A stretch of 64,000 nt of DNA, taken from Aphis gossypii (taxonomy: Eukaryota; Arthropoda; Insecta; Hemiptera; Aphididae). Shown here piece after piece: positions 12,785-25,804 of the stretch (the first letter of the stretch is position 1; every line of letters starts with the position of its first letter). The translations under genes were made by a program, and so were the position numbers. Under the pieces are notes generated by a model, which saw nothing but the letters and a program-made list of their open reading frames with translations, made no database searches and was not told where the DNA came from. The stretch is taken from positions 7,771,213 to 7,835,212 of the forward strand of contig NC_065531.1 of the NCBI RefSeq assembly GCF_020184175.1, written 5' to 3'.

Positions 12785-15700
12785 ATATGACTAAAATATT
12801 TTTTCTCTCTTCACTCGAAATACATGAAGATATTATCAATTTATTATAACTTCATACCTAATATATATTATGTATAGTGCTCGGATTTTAAAGCATAATA
12901 AGCAATAAAAAAGCACACGATTGTTTTAAAAATGCATAAAAGAAGCATATTTTTTTTTTTTAAAAAGCAAACAAAAGTATGACTAAAAATTAACATGAAC
13001 TAGTTATAAGAATGAATAAAAAAAATTGAAAAATTAATTTTAATTAAAAAAAAAAGAATTATTCACCATGTATTTCCCTAGATTTGCAATAGTGAAATTT
13101 ACTCATTGTTTGACATAATATTTTTATGCATAGAGAACGAACTATCTACACATGCACTAGAGTGATCGGTGCATACTTCATACCAGAGATTTTAAATTTT
13201 GAAACAATCGATATCGATGTTGTAGGCATATTGACCGTACCTATAGGTACTGTAAGCTTCATGTAAATCGATAATCTATACGTTTAATATATTTAATAAA
13301 TAAGCCGATAACGAAAACAATAATAATCTAATACAAACATTTAGTCCGCATTCTCATTCATTCATTTACATTTTTTATTAATTCATTTGTTTTTATTACA
13401 ATATATGTATTAACATATAAAAAATCCACAGCTGGAATAATTTTAAAAGAAACCAGTAAAAAAGTAAAAAATGCAAAAAAAAAAATTGATTTATATGGAA
13501 TCAGAATAACGTGAAACAAATTTATGTATAAAAATTAGATCTCTACCTCAAATAATCTATTTACTATTATTATTTGAAGTAGTAATCTATCTTTTTTTTC
13601 CGATAAAATAGTTAATATAAAGCTAAAGGGAGAAAAAAACACCCGTTTTTACATTATATTCCTGCTATCTACTATCTCTACTATATTATTAATTTTTCAC
13701 CTTATACTTGTATAGTTATACCTATAGATGATGACTTATTTTCTCTTTATCATTCAATAGATGACTAATAATTTATTTTATTTTTATCTCTTGGGATATA
13801 TCCTTATTTCGTTTTACGTATTTAAGCATGACGATTGTTAAATTTACTTGAATTGAAAACTAAACGTAGAACGCAATGACAACTATTTTCTTGTTAGTTG
13901 TTATTGTTATATTATTATATATTTAATATCATAATTGTTTTGTTATGTCTATATTAATTACAAAATCCGTTTTAGTTACTCGATTTAACTTATATGAACA
14001 CATTACACATGGTACTCAAAAATACATTTTATATGACGTATTATTACTAAACCTAATAATTAAGATTATTAAAACTACTATTACAATTTAAGTGCAAAAA
14101 AATTTAAAATAAAATATTTATTTAGTATTTTAATTTATTTGTTTAATTAGTAATAAACAAGTGGTTATACACATTAATATATTATTTTATACGTGCTTAA
14201 AATTTAGAATACAACAATAAATATTATGAAAAAAAATATGAAAAACTTTTTTTCTTAATGTGCCTTTTTTTAGTATTTTCTTAAATAATCCTAAATCATT
14301 TTTGAATAAATACAAAAAATAATAACATATACAGTGAAATTGATATAAATAGATGACAGCTATATTATGATGTAGTATACCTTATCATTATTTAACCAAT
14401 TGATTTTAATTTAATCAAAATCACAAAAGTTATTTTCCCAACAATTCGTCTAGAATTCCAGATTCATATTTATCTCAGTCTAAAATGAATTAATCGACTA
14501 AAGCTCTAAACTCTAAAGTAATCGACTCGCTGACAACTCACGACAAACTTAGAGGGAGAATTTGACAAGATACAAAACGACCAGCGTTTCCTCTTGGTCA
14601 AGTTCTACTTCGTTCGAAACAGTGTAGGATTTTAGACAATCCCTTACTTAAAGCCAAACACTCTGTAGGTATGTCATTTTAAGAGCATAATATATTTAAT
14701 CAAAATGATTTCTAATATAAATAGAAATCATTAGACCATAGTGTTCATTTTATCCATGAGACGGCGCATAGCAGTGAAGTCATATTTTTAATATTTGATT
14801 ACTTTTAACTAGGTAATTAAACTAATATATTATTAATTTACTTAAAAGCTTGGAATATTGTGTTGTTATTTTTATTGTAACAACGATTAAATGATTTATA
14901 ATCTAATACTTCCCTAATGTAACTGTAAGGGGGAAACTTTCATTATCAAAGAAATATATATTATATTAGATAAAATAAAATAGTTACATATTACTATATT
15001 AGAAAGTTACTGAAACATTATAACACGCTATAAAAGGGCGTTGTTTTTTATTCTCCCCTAGTATTTTTTAATTTTGATGGAATTTTTTTTTTTTAACTTA
15101 ATGGTATAAACAATATTTCCATATAATATACATATTAATTTGTTAATGTATTAGACGATCGAATGCAATGTTATTATAGATGTGTAAATATTAATAAATT
15201 AAATGCAGTTATATAATATATAATGTGAAAATGTATAAATTATCTTAATACTCTATATTTTTACGACAATTAAAATTATAACAAAATGTTTTACATTGTA
15301 ATTTATCTTTAAATAAGTAATTGTAATAAATATAATAAGTACATTGAAATATATATAAAAAATAATTGCCTTTTTATAAATATTTATTAGATTTTATGGT
15401 TTCATGAACTACTTATGATTTATGAAAAATTTTGTATTAATTTTGTACGAATTTTGACCCAGAAAATAATTTTTTATCACCAATTATAGTACAAAAACTG
15501 AAAAATTAAAAATATGTCATGCCTAAAAATAGCGTTAAAGAATTTAAACATTTGGAGAAAATTTAAAAGAACCTACTTTTATTTTTTGGTACAAAACAAA
15601 ATATCAAAAATTATTTGAAGAGAAATAATTATTTTACAAGTAAATATTTAATTTAGTAAAAATGCTTAAAATTCTCATCAGAACTTGATTTGGTGTTCCG

Positions 15701-16206
15701 GTAGGTTTTTTTTTTTTAATAAATAAATTGTAAAACTTACATTACATTTTCAAATCTTAGATATAAAAAAAATTTTTTTTTAATTTTCTTACTACAAAAT
15801 AATTTTCTCGAGTAACTTTAAACGCTTATAAAATATTGTGACTAACTTAACCTAACCTATTTTTCATTTGAGAAATTAACAACTTATGAGGAGTTTTGAA
15901 TTAAATTTGTTGAAAATGTTTACAAAAACAAAAAAAAAACAAATATCTTTATAAAATGATTTTGCAATTATCATTCTGCTCAAAATCTAAAATAGGACTA
16001 ATTTGGTCTTCTGTATGAGCCAAGTATTCGGTTGTGCATTTTTTTTGCATTATTTAGTTGATCTTTCGACTTTTTTTATATGACAGTTGCGCATTATTCG
16101 ATTTTTGGGTTATGCATCGTTTATACAACGACCATTTACCTTAGTAAAATTTTTAAGTATCTTAATATGTGCATCGAAATATTTAACAAAATTTTTTTTT
16201 TTTTTT

Positions 16207-16242
16207 AGGGTTCCGTACCTCAAAAGAAAAAAACGGAACCCT
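16207..16242. repeat. Palindromic AGGGTTCCGT...ACGGAACCCT motif
   Basis: Two perfect 10-base arms (16207-16216 and 16233-16242) flank a spacer starting ACCTCAAAAG. I recognise this hairpin as a motif recurring in insect genomes, notably Lepidoptera, next to mobile DNA; that is memory, not a search. Directly upstream is a poly-T run, and a hAT-like end begins six bases downstream. Confidence 0.65.
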
Positions 16243-16247
16243 TATAG

Positions 16248-16546
16248 CAGTGGTTTTTAACCTTTTTCGAATGACGGAACACTTAACATTTTATGAGGAT
16301 TTTACGGAACACAGCCGTAAAATAAAACAGTAATTAAATTAATTTTTAATTGTTTAATATATTAAACAATAAATGTATAACATAAAACAGTTTGCAAATA
16401 TGTCAGGAAAACGTCTTACTTATATCATTGTGTTTTGTTTTAAAAGTCAAAATGTTAAGAAAATGAAAATAGAAATACTAAATAAAATTTTTTCTATTGG
16501 TTTTAAAATTTTGTCGGAACACTTATATTAAGTCCACGGAACACCT
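16248..16546 (+). mobile_element. hAT-like non-autonomous element remnant
   Basis: It begins CAGTGGTTTTTAACCTTTTT, the typical terminal sequence of many hAT elements (CAGTGGTTCTCAACC). Repeated CGGAACAC words follow, at about 16275, 16304, 16515 and 16538. No inverted copy of the terminus is found on the right, so the element is probably truncated. The right edge is approximate. Confidence 0.5.
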
Positions 16547-16619
16547 GTTTTTGCCCTTGTTATATTATAAAATAAATGATAGATGTTAATATAAACACCT
16601 ACTGACAAGAGGGTTAGAA

Positions 16620-16972
16620 TTATTTTAGGTCACGGTTCCAGCTACGCTTTAACCTTCTAGGTGAGTTTCCAGGAATTGACTCAGAGTTTAGAGCAAGGAT
16701 TAGAGGGTTAGAGTGGTTTGCAAGGCGGGCACGGAAAAGTTTGTAGTAGTTTTTGGCTTCTTCTTTGACAGTGAGTATTTTTAAGTCTGAATGTAAGGTA
16801 TGATTTGAAACATACGGAAGGGCGCATGTAATCATGCGAAGTGAGGTTGATTGGAATGTTTGGATTTTATAAATATTTGATTTTTTTACTGATCCCCATA
16901 GTTGGATACCATATAACCAAATTGGTTTGAGGAGGGTTTTGTATAGTAGCAGTTTTGTATTACGGTTAATTT
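16620..16972 (-). pseudogene. Jockey-like LINE reverse transcriptase C-terminal fragment
   Basis: Minus-strand translation gives INRNTKLLLYKTLLKPIWLY, then GIQLWGSVKKSNIYKIQTFQ, then MITCALPYVSNHTLHSDLKI and so on to a stop at the low-coordinate end. The block LLKPIWLYGIQLWG with RMIT.ALPYVSN.TLH.DL is the conserved 3' part of the Jockey-clade reverse transcriptase ORF. About 117 residues remain uninterrupted, and in-frame stops precede the fragment. It is a 5'-truncated insertion, which is usual for LINEs. No cellular function is expected. Confidence 0.8.
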
Positions 16973-19900
16973 TTTATTATTTCCCTATAAGTGGAAAAAG
17001 TGCATATTATAATATTTATCATATTTAATAATATGATTGGAAAATATTATGAGTATAATCCATAGGACTATATAGTGCAAGTTATACACTAACGTTCAAC
17101 TTAACATTTGGTGTTTGCAATATTCATTTTTCAAGTCTATCGTTGGCCAATTAAAAAAATTTTATCTTAAGTTTAAATTTTTACGAAATAAAATATTTAG
17201 GTGCAAAATAACGATTATTTACAATCAAATAATTTTGGATTTTTGTTATAACTAAAAATTACTAGTCGTAGAAACTTGAAACATGCACCAGTTGTTTAAA
17301 TTGCCATTTTTCTTACATAATTTAATTTTGAGGTATTCAGATAATTAAAACATACATCACCCTTTTCTCCGCCTAGTTAAAAATATATATCCTAGGTTGA
17401 CAAATTATCTCCATTCAGAATCGTTTTTTATAAACAACGATATCAATCATTGTATTCAAATTTAACACACCCATTATAGTAACCTACTCTATAGTCTATA
17501 CCCGAGGTCCACTCGATACCTACTGTACAGCAGTGCGTTACCAAATTGACCACCCTTTTTTTTCGCCTCAAAAGTTTCTTCAGAAGTTAACATACCTACA
17601 ATTTTTCTGACACACATCATTTAATCATTGTAAAATTGACGAAATCTAAAAAAACTGAACGCGCTGTTTGGTATTCAGAAACTGCATTGGTAGGTATAAG
17701 AAATTTTTATCCCTTCATTCATTCCGCAAAATATATTTGTTTAATACTAGAACTGTGTATCTGTTAATTTATTTACCAGTAAGCAGTATTTAAAATATTA
17801 TTTATAAAAAAGTTTATTGTGTACAATTTTGTTTTTCAGACATAATTAGTTACTAAAGTAATTAGTAACCATACTGTTTAAAAGTAAAATGAATTTGGCA
17901 CTTAATCAGCCTATATATATGTAGGTCATAGCCCATAAGATATGTACACCTACTCTTTTTTAACCTCATTATCATTTGTAGATAATAATGTAAAACCACA
18001 AGAAACAATAAATACGGTAAAAGAATTAAATAAATGGCTTTGGTAGTTTTTTAAAAAAACTCTATCACTATAAATCAATATCTATTACTAAACATAAATA
18101 TTTTATAGGTTTATAATAATAATGAGTTGATTTTAAAATTATTGCCCATAATCAACTACACTTTCCAATCACGTTTAAGTATTACTAAAATTACTACATG
18201 ATGGTGATCATATGCTCAATTACTAATATATATTATTATTAATTTGTTTTAAATTGATTTTGACAAAAACTATAATTTTTAGTCTAATAAATCTTAACTT
18301 TATTGGATAGAAATATACAAGTAGTTGATACAACTTAACTTATTCTGAATGTATAGTAAAATAATTTCAAAAATCTTGACATACGATTTTTTTTGTCAGT
18401 AAATTATGTTAAAACAGTTATTTTGAAGAAATACTAAAAATTTCATAATCCGTAAATTTTTTAATGGATAATTAAAAAAAACTAATAATATACAAGTGAG
18501 TTCATCGAATTACACCACTTTTAATTGTAGCATAATTAGTAATTGTATTCGTTTCAAGTTTAATATCAACTTGGCTTCTTTAGAAGATGGTCGTAAAAAC
18601 AAAATGTTGTTGACCAAATAAACTTGTTCTTACCTAATATTATATAAATGTTATTACATACTATAATATTATAAGTATCTACAAATATAGAGTTTGTAAA
18701 TTAATAAGACATTTTTAATAATATTAAACATTTTATCGTGAATAATAATAATAACATATATTATAATTGAATGTTAGGTATATTTTACTATTTATAAATA
18801 TATTCTGCACTTAAAAACTAATTAAAAAAGATACTATACTTTTTATAATGGCTAACATTTATCTAGTCGCATGCACGGCAAATAACAATATAGATTTTAA
18901 ATGTATATTTAGTAAGGAAATTGTCTCTAGGGAATCTATATAACTAAATCGTCATAATATAACTACTGTAGAAGTATATTATGATATAGAATTTACAGAC
19001 ACATTAAACTCTTGGTATTAATTATTAGTTATACTTAATTAGTTATTATAATTTATAGGTATTACCAAAATATTTCAAAATATGTACTTCACTTACAGGA
19101 TATTCAGCACTGACAGAGTTATCTTTATTTTACATTTTACTATTATTAGTAGGTACTTTTAAAATTAATATTTACTTAATGAATTTAATTAATTATTAGA
19201 TTAAAGTTATTTTATAATAAAAACACGGGTTATAATGTACGCAAGCACTTATTATCGTGTTAATTATTAAACATACATGATTAACTTTTATGTGTTGATG
19301 TATCCATAAAATTTTCATTTCTTTACAACACTACTAACAAAAATATATTATGTATATAATTTTTTTTTTTTTTGCTTGTTTTTATAATAAGAAAAATACT
19401 TCTTTTATACTTCGGTGTTTGAATAATTGCTACTCATTAGCAACATAAAAATACAAGAATTTATTATGATTAAAATACATTTTATGAATCAATAAAATTT
19501 CCATTTTAAGTATAATAAACAAAAACGAAATTAGGTACATCATTAAAAAATATTTTAAATCAATATATTATATATAGTATTTACTAGTATGTAATTATTC
19601 TAGCTACAATTCAATGTTTAATAATTATATTAACATTGAAATCTGATCGAATGAAATATTTAAATACTAGCTACAATTATTTAAATGCATTTTCTTCATT
19701 AGAGTCAATGGATATTAAACATAGTTAACATCGTATTTATAAAATAAAAATAGATTTTAAAATTTGATAGTGTATATGATAATTTAGGAGATAATTTTTG
19801 ACTTATCAGAATATTATTATATTTATAATCACAAATTAATTATTTGGCATTTTTTTCTAAATAGATTATACTATTATTATCATTAATTTGTAAGTTATAA

Positions 19901-20862
19901 ACCTTTAATGTTTTCATAAGGTTTATCCTGCAATATTTCGTCCCAGAAGTAAATATCACGAAAATTTAACGATATAGATAACGTCGACAGGACTACAGGT
20001 AGAAATAGACCAACTGAATATTTTAAACTGTTTTTGTAACAATTTATATTTTTCGTATTTACGTAGATACTTTTTTTTCATAATTTTTAAATTTTCAAAC
20101 TTATATTAAAACAAATGTTTTTGAGTAAATTGTGATTAATAAGTATTAAATATTGATACATATTTAAATATTTCAATATTTCTAACTTATGCATTATTTT
20201 AAAATTTACAAAATGAAGTGTTAGGGTAAAAAAATTTAATTAGTCTTCATCGCACATCAAAATAAATTAATATTATTTTCAATTCATAAGACCATAAACT
20301 GCGAATTTTTTATTACGTTAATTATAATAATGTCCAATACTCCAATGTACGATAGTTCAATACTGACAGTCAAGCTTTATTTAGATTATTATCTATAGAT
20401 TCTAGAGATTCTAGAGTCTAGTGTTTTATTTTGTATGAGGCTTGTTCCAATACATACACTTAATTTTCAATTATAACTTGTTAAAACTAAAATTCTACAA
20501 ATATATAAGCTCTATTGCTGTAAATTATATAACATTGAGATTTTTTGATATCCGGAAATGTAAATATAATACTTATTATAAATTTACAACATACATTTTA
20601 AAAGTTAATCTTAAGTAATTGATAATAAAGAACAATATTTTTTATTTCAAATATAGGTCTACAGATTAAAATATTTTGTAAAAACATTATACCTCCAAGT
20701 GAAAATGTAAAATAATTTGAAAACTGACTACAGATTATGTAGAATAAGTGAGGTTAAGTGATAAATAATAATTAACGATGGACTGTCCGAACATACATCT
20801 AGTAAAATAATGTATATATCTAATTGCTTTTAAAAGCAAAAATACTATTACATAAAAGTATA
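16973..20862. other. Gene-free AT-rich stretch
   Basis: I see no exon, RNA gene or bounded transposon. Sequence is AT-rich with short poly-A/T runs. Confidence 0.45.
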
Positions 20863-21345
20863 AAATCCTCGTTAGATCAAATGTACTTTATGCCTGTGGG
20901 ACATGGGCGTCTACCAAATCTGATAAAAACAAATTAATGATCTTCGAAAGGAAACTCCTGCGAAGAATATTTGGGCCAAAGCGGAACAATGATGGAGGAT
21001 ACGAAATATATGTCAAAGTGTCAAACAAAGAACTTATCAGTCTATTTAAAGAATCCAATATAGTAGCCGTAGCCACACTCAAGAACCAGACTGCCAGAGA
21101 ATAAAAGATGGGCTGGACACGTTTGGAAAGCTGAGGGCCAACTCATATTGACTGTCACGAAATGGAAACCAAAAATAAGTCGACTAAGGGAAAAGCCTAG
21201 ACAACGATGGGAGAACCGTTTTAAAGAAGACCTCAGAATACTATGAGTAGAATGAAGAAGAACTAGCTGAACACAGAGATGCATGGAAGTAGATAGTGGA
21301 AGCGACAATGGGCCTAAATGGCCTAGAATAGCAAAACAAAAAAAA
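20863..21345 (+). pseudogene. LINE reverse transcriptase tail fragment
   Basis: Plus-strand translation in one frame reads SNVLYACGTWASTKSDKNKL, FERKLLRRIFGPKRNNDGGY and ELISLFKESNIV. After a stop and frame change comes a WAGHVWKAEGQL block, then RLREKPRQRWENRFKEDLRI and finally MGLNGLE. This series (YGCETW, FERK.LRRIFGP, RLRWAGHV, GRPRQRW..R) is the familiar C-terminal end of a non-LTR retrotransposon polyprotein. Frameshifts and stops show it is dead. The apparent minus-strand frames over this region are shadows. I leave the clade unassigned. Confidence 0.8.
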
Positions 21346-22589
21346 TTGCTTTTATATTTCTCCAAAAAGTACCTATATAGTATATACTTGTACTAACTAA
21401 TTTTAATTGAATCAGCTGAAACTAACTATGTGCCTATGAGTCTATGTTACAATTTACAAACATTTTAATTTAATCACACAAAAGTTTTCAGTGGTGTAAT
21501 TTATAGGAGTACTGAGTAGGTCTTAGGGTGTCTACATTTTGTTGTCTAAATATTTATTTTACATGACAATATAATTTTTTTAATAGACAATCGTTTTTTT
21601 TTTCTATACATGTTTTTCTGTCTGAAATCGAATATATTTTTTGAAAATCTACACATAGTATTTAATAGTATGAATTATGAGCGTTTTGTGATCTCATGTT
21701 AATTTTTTTTTTTAATGAAATAAATTTAAAAAAATATATATTGTATTATGGCCTGTGATCACCAATAATTTCTCGCCCAAGTATGAACTTGAATCAAAAA
21801 TATCCAGTAAATTTTTGTGAAAACTATACCCATAGTAGTAGGAACAATTGTGTATAACTAACTAGCTAATTATGACTAAATGGAGTAAATTAGGAGATAC
21901 TTAACCTCCTAAGCTCTAACAGTAATGTTTTTTGACTATTTTTACAAGATTTATGTTTTTTAGATTTGAAATCACTATATCAGTAACACAAGAACTATAT
22001 AATGTTAAAGCTACAAGTTATAACTTATCACTCGGTCATTGTACCGGTATATTAAAATGACAAAATGATTAAGTCTAGTACTGCTAGTTTTGACTTTGCT
22101 TATCTACTAGTATATATTTTATAAAAAATAATAAATTATTATCCTGTTTATAAAAATATTTAAAAGAAAAAAATTTCCATCATGACATATTTTTGACAGT
22201 ATAGTGTTCTACGTATTTTTCATTAAATTGAATAGCACCTATTATTAATATGGATTATTTATAGAATCCCAACTCGATGGAGTAATTCGACAAATAAAAA
22301 TACCTCTGCAGTATAGATTATTAAATATGATTATGACATTGTATTAATGATTTTTACCAGTGCTCCAATAAAACATTTTCTAACGAAAAAAAGAAAAATA
22401 TTTGTTAAAATTTGTACTAGGTAGTATCACATTTTGACAAATGTTTTTTTATAAATCTTCGAATTATAATAATTAATATCGACAATTTTTAAAAGTAGAA
22501 ATATTTGTCGTGGCTAATTTATAAAGTCATTATGGTCTTGACAAATAGTTTAAAAGCACGTGTTCCCTAACGGCTCTAACTTATAAAGT
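21346..22589. other. Gene-free stretch
   Basis: No exon or bounded element seen. Confidence 0.4.
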
Positions 22590-22800
22590 TATTACAAATT
22601 GCAATAACAATTATTCCTATAAGTTCAGCTACATGTGAACGGTCGTTTTCTTCAATGCGACGTGTTAAAAATTGGCCAAAGACCAATATGTTACAAGTGA
22701 ATCGGTAATTTAAACAATTTAGCAATTTTAAATATCGAATGACTCACTAATTCCAGAACAAGTTTTAGACGATTCCGATTAAGAGAAAGAACATTAAGGA
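22590..22800 (+). pseudogene. hAT transposase C-terminal (hATC) fragment
   Basis: A plus-strand frame reads IAITIIPISSATCERSFSSM then RRVKNWPKTNMLQVNR before a stop. The IPISSA.CERSFS.MRRIK motif is the hAT family dimerisation region found at the end of hAT transposases and domesticated relatives. The sequence beyond the stop still resembles the family tail but is shifted in frame. No N-terminal or DDE region could be found nearby, so this is a decayed fragment. Confidence 0.75.
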
Positions 22801-24860
22801 AGAATTACAAATAAAAAAAATAATAAATCTTCGTTGTATTACACAACTGGAAAACGAACTGATTATAGTATACTCGAAATTATAAAAACTATTATTGTCA
22901 CGCCTATAATATGCAACGATTGACCTTGAACTCGACTAATCCTCGTCTAAAAATGGAAATTCGGAATAGGAATGACGTTTATTCTAGCCGGATCGTTTAT
23001 AATCCTTTTCAACCACGTGTTTCAACGAATGCTTGAAACTGACGATATCACACTATGTAGGTAGGGGGTAGTATAATAATTAATAATATTATATATGCAT
23101 TCCCGATACGTCATTGTTATAGAAGTATTGTATCGTTTGTATTTATTTGTTATTTGTGTCATTATTATAATTATAAATAATTGCTCAAACTACCACTTAT
23201 AATAACCAAGAGGACACTACCTACTAAATTTAGACGTCGATACGTATAAGCACTAAGCAGTAAGCTGCGGTGGCGGAAAAGTTCGGGCGAAGAAACGAGT
23301 GCGGTTTCCGAGAAAGCAATCTTTTCGGTGTCACACACTTCGCTCGCGATGACGAATGACCCTATTATATACACACGTCACTCACACTTCTACACGCAAA
23401 AAGTATATATTATACAGTACGAGACACAGAGAGACCTTATTATTTTATTTTTTCCTCTTTGAATCATCAACAATGGGTGGAACTGTTAAACCCATTATTA
23501 TACTATGCCCAGGCACGGGACACAGAGCTGAACTAGACATTTTTTTTTTTTATAATATATACATAATATGCACCCGACAATATATTACATTTGAATTTTT
23601 TTTTCCCTGTTACAGCGAGACTTCTGATGTGTAAATATTGTCGTCTATGAAATCTACTATAATATAATATTGTTTTATACTTCCCGGCTCGCACATTGCA
23701 CCGTTTACACGCACACGTCGAAGAATTAAGACTTAATAATATTTCTGAGCCATGCCGTAAAATATTATATTATAATTTACGCGTGTAAATCATGATATAT
23801 ACATATATGTATATTATATTATGCGCAAACCGGGACATATTGGCCGGGCCCCGGCGCCGAACAATGTTTCGGCTCTCGTTCTCTTTCTTTTTTTCTTTTT
23901 GGCAAACATTTTTGGCATTGATTTATTTATACACGGCGCATACCTACGATATAATAATAATAATATATATAATTCTGTTGCTTTTTACTTACACAGCGCC
24001 GGACCACTACAACGTTGTCCCGCGACGACCACCAGCGGCGACATAATTCCGAAACCCGTTCCGCCGGAACCGATGACATTTAACGCCTTTATGACCGCCG
24101 CGCGAGACTGCACCGGACGGACCTATACGGCGGCTGTCGTACGCGATACGGGGGTACGTCGTGGTCGCCGTCACCAGCACTGCGCAGTCACCGCCGCCGG
24201 CGCCGCGGACGTGGTGATGATGAGGTTGCAGGTGGTCGTGATCGCGATCACACCGTCACCATCGCCGGCTCGGCGCACGGTCGTCGCGCGACGTCGGCTC
24301 GTCTCCATATATCGGTACGATGACGACGCGATCGCCGAGTGTCCCGATCGTCGCCCGCAGTCTATAATGTAATGTACCACCTATGCTCGGGAGTGCGAAC
24401 GGCACTGCGGAGTGTGGACTCGATCGCGGCCGGCGGTATCCACGCGATATGTGTCGTCGTCTCGTACACCGTCGGCCGGCGACGGGCCACTATCGCGATT
24501 CGGGACGGTCGCGGACGACGGTATTAGCAGCAAACGGTCGGAGCGTTTCGCGCGAACGTTCGTAACGGTATTTTTTCGTATAACGTATACACAGTGCGGC
24601 GACGCGACACTATAATTATATATATATTATACGCGTAGGTATTAATTATTATACGCACTAAAACGACGATCACGTAGGGGTAACGACGCGTCGCCCGCCT
24701 GTATATTATATTATGATATTGTTGTGATGCCGACGTGACGGTAACGCGGATAATATTATACGCGAGTAGAACGCCGCGCGTTAATAATAAAACGACCGGG
24801 CCGCCGCCGAGCGTTACGGAAGACGTTCGCGCGCGCCAGATAGCCAAGCGGCAAGCGATC

Positions 24861-24898
24861 GACGACGACAACGACAACGACGACGACGACGACGACGG
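24861..24898 (+). repeat. GAC trinucleotide microsatellite
   Basis: A near-perfect GAC run with two AAC interruptions lies inside the GC-rich block. It makes poly-Asp or poly-Val frames in opposite directions, which explains some spurious open frames. Confidence 0.85.
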
Positions 24899-25105
24899 AC
24901 GTCGGGACGCCTCTATTTATATAAACGAGCGACGGAGACGGAGACAAAGGCACCGACGTTATACACACACGCGCGCACCACACACACTAAATCTGTGTGT
25001 AAAGCGGCCGAGCGCTGCCGCCGTCGCTGTGCGCCTACGCCGCCGGACGCTAACGGCGGCGGCTGCGCTCGGGAGTCTGCGCGCGCCCTAGAGAGATGAG
25101 CCGTG

Positions 25106-25123
25106 GCCGCCGCCGCCGCCGCC
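25106..25123 (+). repeat. GCC trinucleotide microsatellite
   Basis: Six uninterrupted GCC units inside the GC-rich block. Confidence 0.8.
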
Positions 25124-25778
25124 TTATGTTTGTGTGCTCCCGATCGTATATATGGGTCAAGAGCCACGGCGCGCGTTTAACTCGTTCCAATTAATATAGA
25201 ACGCACACACACATATATATATATATAACATTCGGTGCAATTCGTATGTGTAGCGCGCGTGACACGTCCAAACTACAATATTATGATCTGCGTGTGTAAC
25301 ACGGTGGCGTGTCATTTGTACCGCACAAGGTATAATACGTTTGCGTGTTTAAAATCCAATACTATTGCGATTCGTCGGTTTACTCCGATCTTATGAATTG
25401 CATGGTATAATGTATAATATGAAAAATGGATAAATTCTAGACAAGGTTTGTACGACCTGCATAAGAATATGTTTGTTAAGAATAAAAAAAAATAATTGAA
25501 ACGAATTTTTACTGCCGTTGCACACGATGTGACTTGATTTCAATAATATATTATACTCGATGCTATTGGGTAAATAGGATTGTACGATACTACAATGTAT
25601 ATATATTATACACTATACTCGATAGTCACGATACATTGGTGGTAAGTCGACGACGGCGCAAAAACGAAAAACGTTAGATCGTCGTCGATCGCGGCGTGCT
25701 ACTCATCATCCCCATCGGATTATTATGTGGCCAATCCGATGGCGGTGGTCTCTTAATTCAAGCACACGCACAGCACGT

Positions 25779-25804
25779 GCGTGTGTGTGTGTTGTGTGTG
25801 TATA
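25779..25804 (+). repeat. GT dinucleotide microsatellite
   Basis: GTGTGTGTGT-GTTGTGTGTG run with one interruption, at the right edge of the GC-rich region. Confidence 0.8.

Larger units (their letters stand above)
10655..16206. other. Gene-free AT-rich stretch upstream of the first recognised Neto exon
   Basis: I find no coding exon here. It is either the first Neto intron or the 5' flank. Contents include low-complexity A/T runs, three tandem TTAGG-like units near 12431-12449, and a transposon-end motif near 12752 (AGTGGCGTATTTAGG). Most of the rest is featureless by eye. Confidence 0.5.
23200..25400. promoter_or_regulatory. GC/CpG-rich block, candidate promoter and first-exon region
   Basis: The core, about 23.9-25.3 kb, is far richer in G, C and CpG than any other 2-kb stretch here, with runs such as GCCGCCGCCGCC and GACGACGAC. 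Long open frames occur on both strands at once, as expected of stop-poor GC-rich DNA. None gives a recognisable protein, so I do not call them genes. The nearest gene lacking its first exon is Neto, transcribed leftward from 10.6 kb, so this may be its promoter and 5' UTR (inference). A plus-strand transcript is equally possible. Confidence 0.4.

Noticed and set aside
21042..21365. 107-codon minus-strand frame
   Set aside because: It is the shadow of the plus-strand LINE reverse transcriptase fragment, whose translation is clearly recognisable.
23792..25167. Many overlapping open frames on both strands in the GC-rich block
   Set aside because: They arise from stop-poor GC-rich sequence and trinucleotide runs. 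The proteins are low-complexity (Arg/Ala/Val-rich) with no family resemblance, and several frames are open at once.
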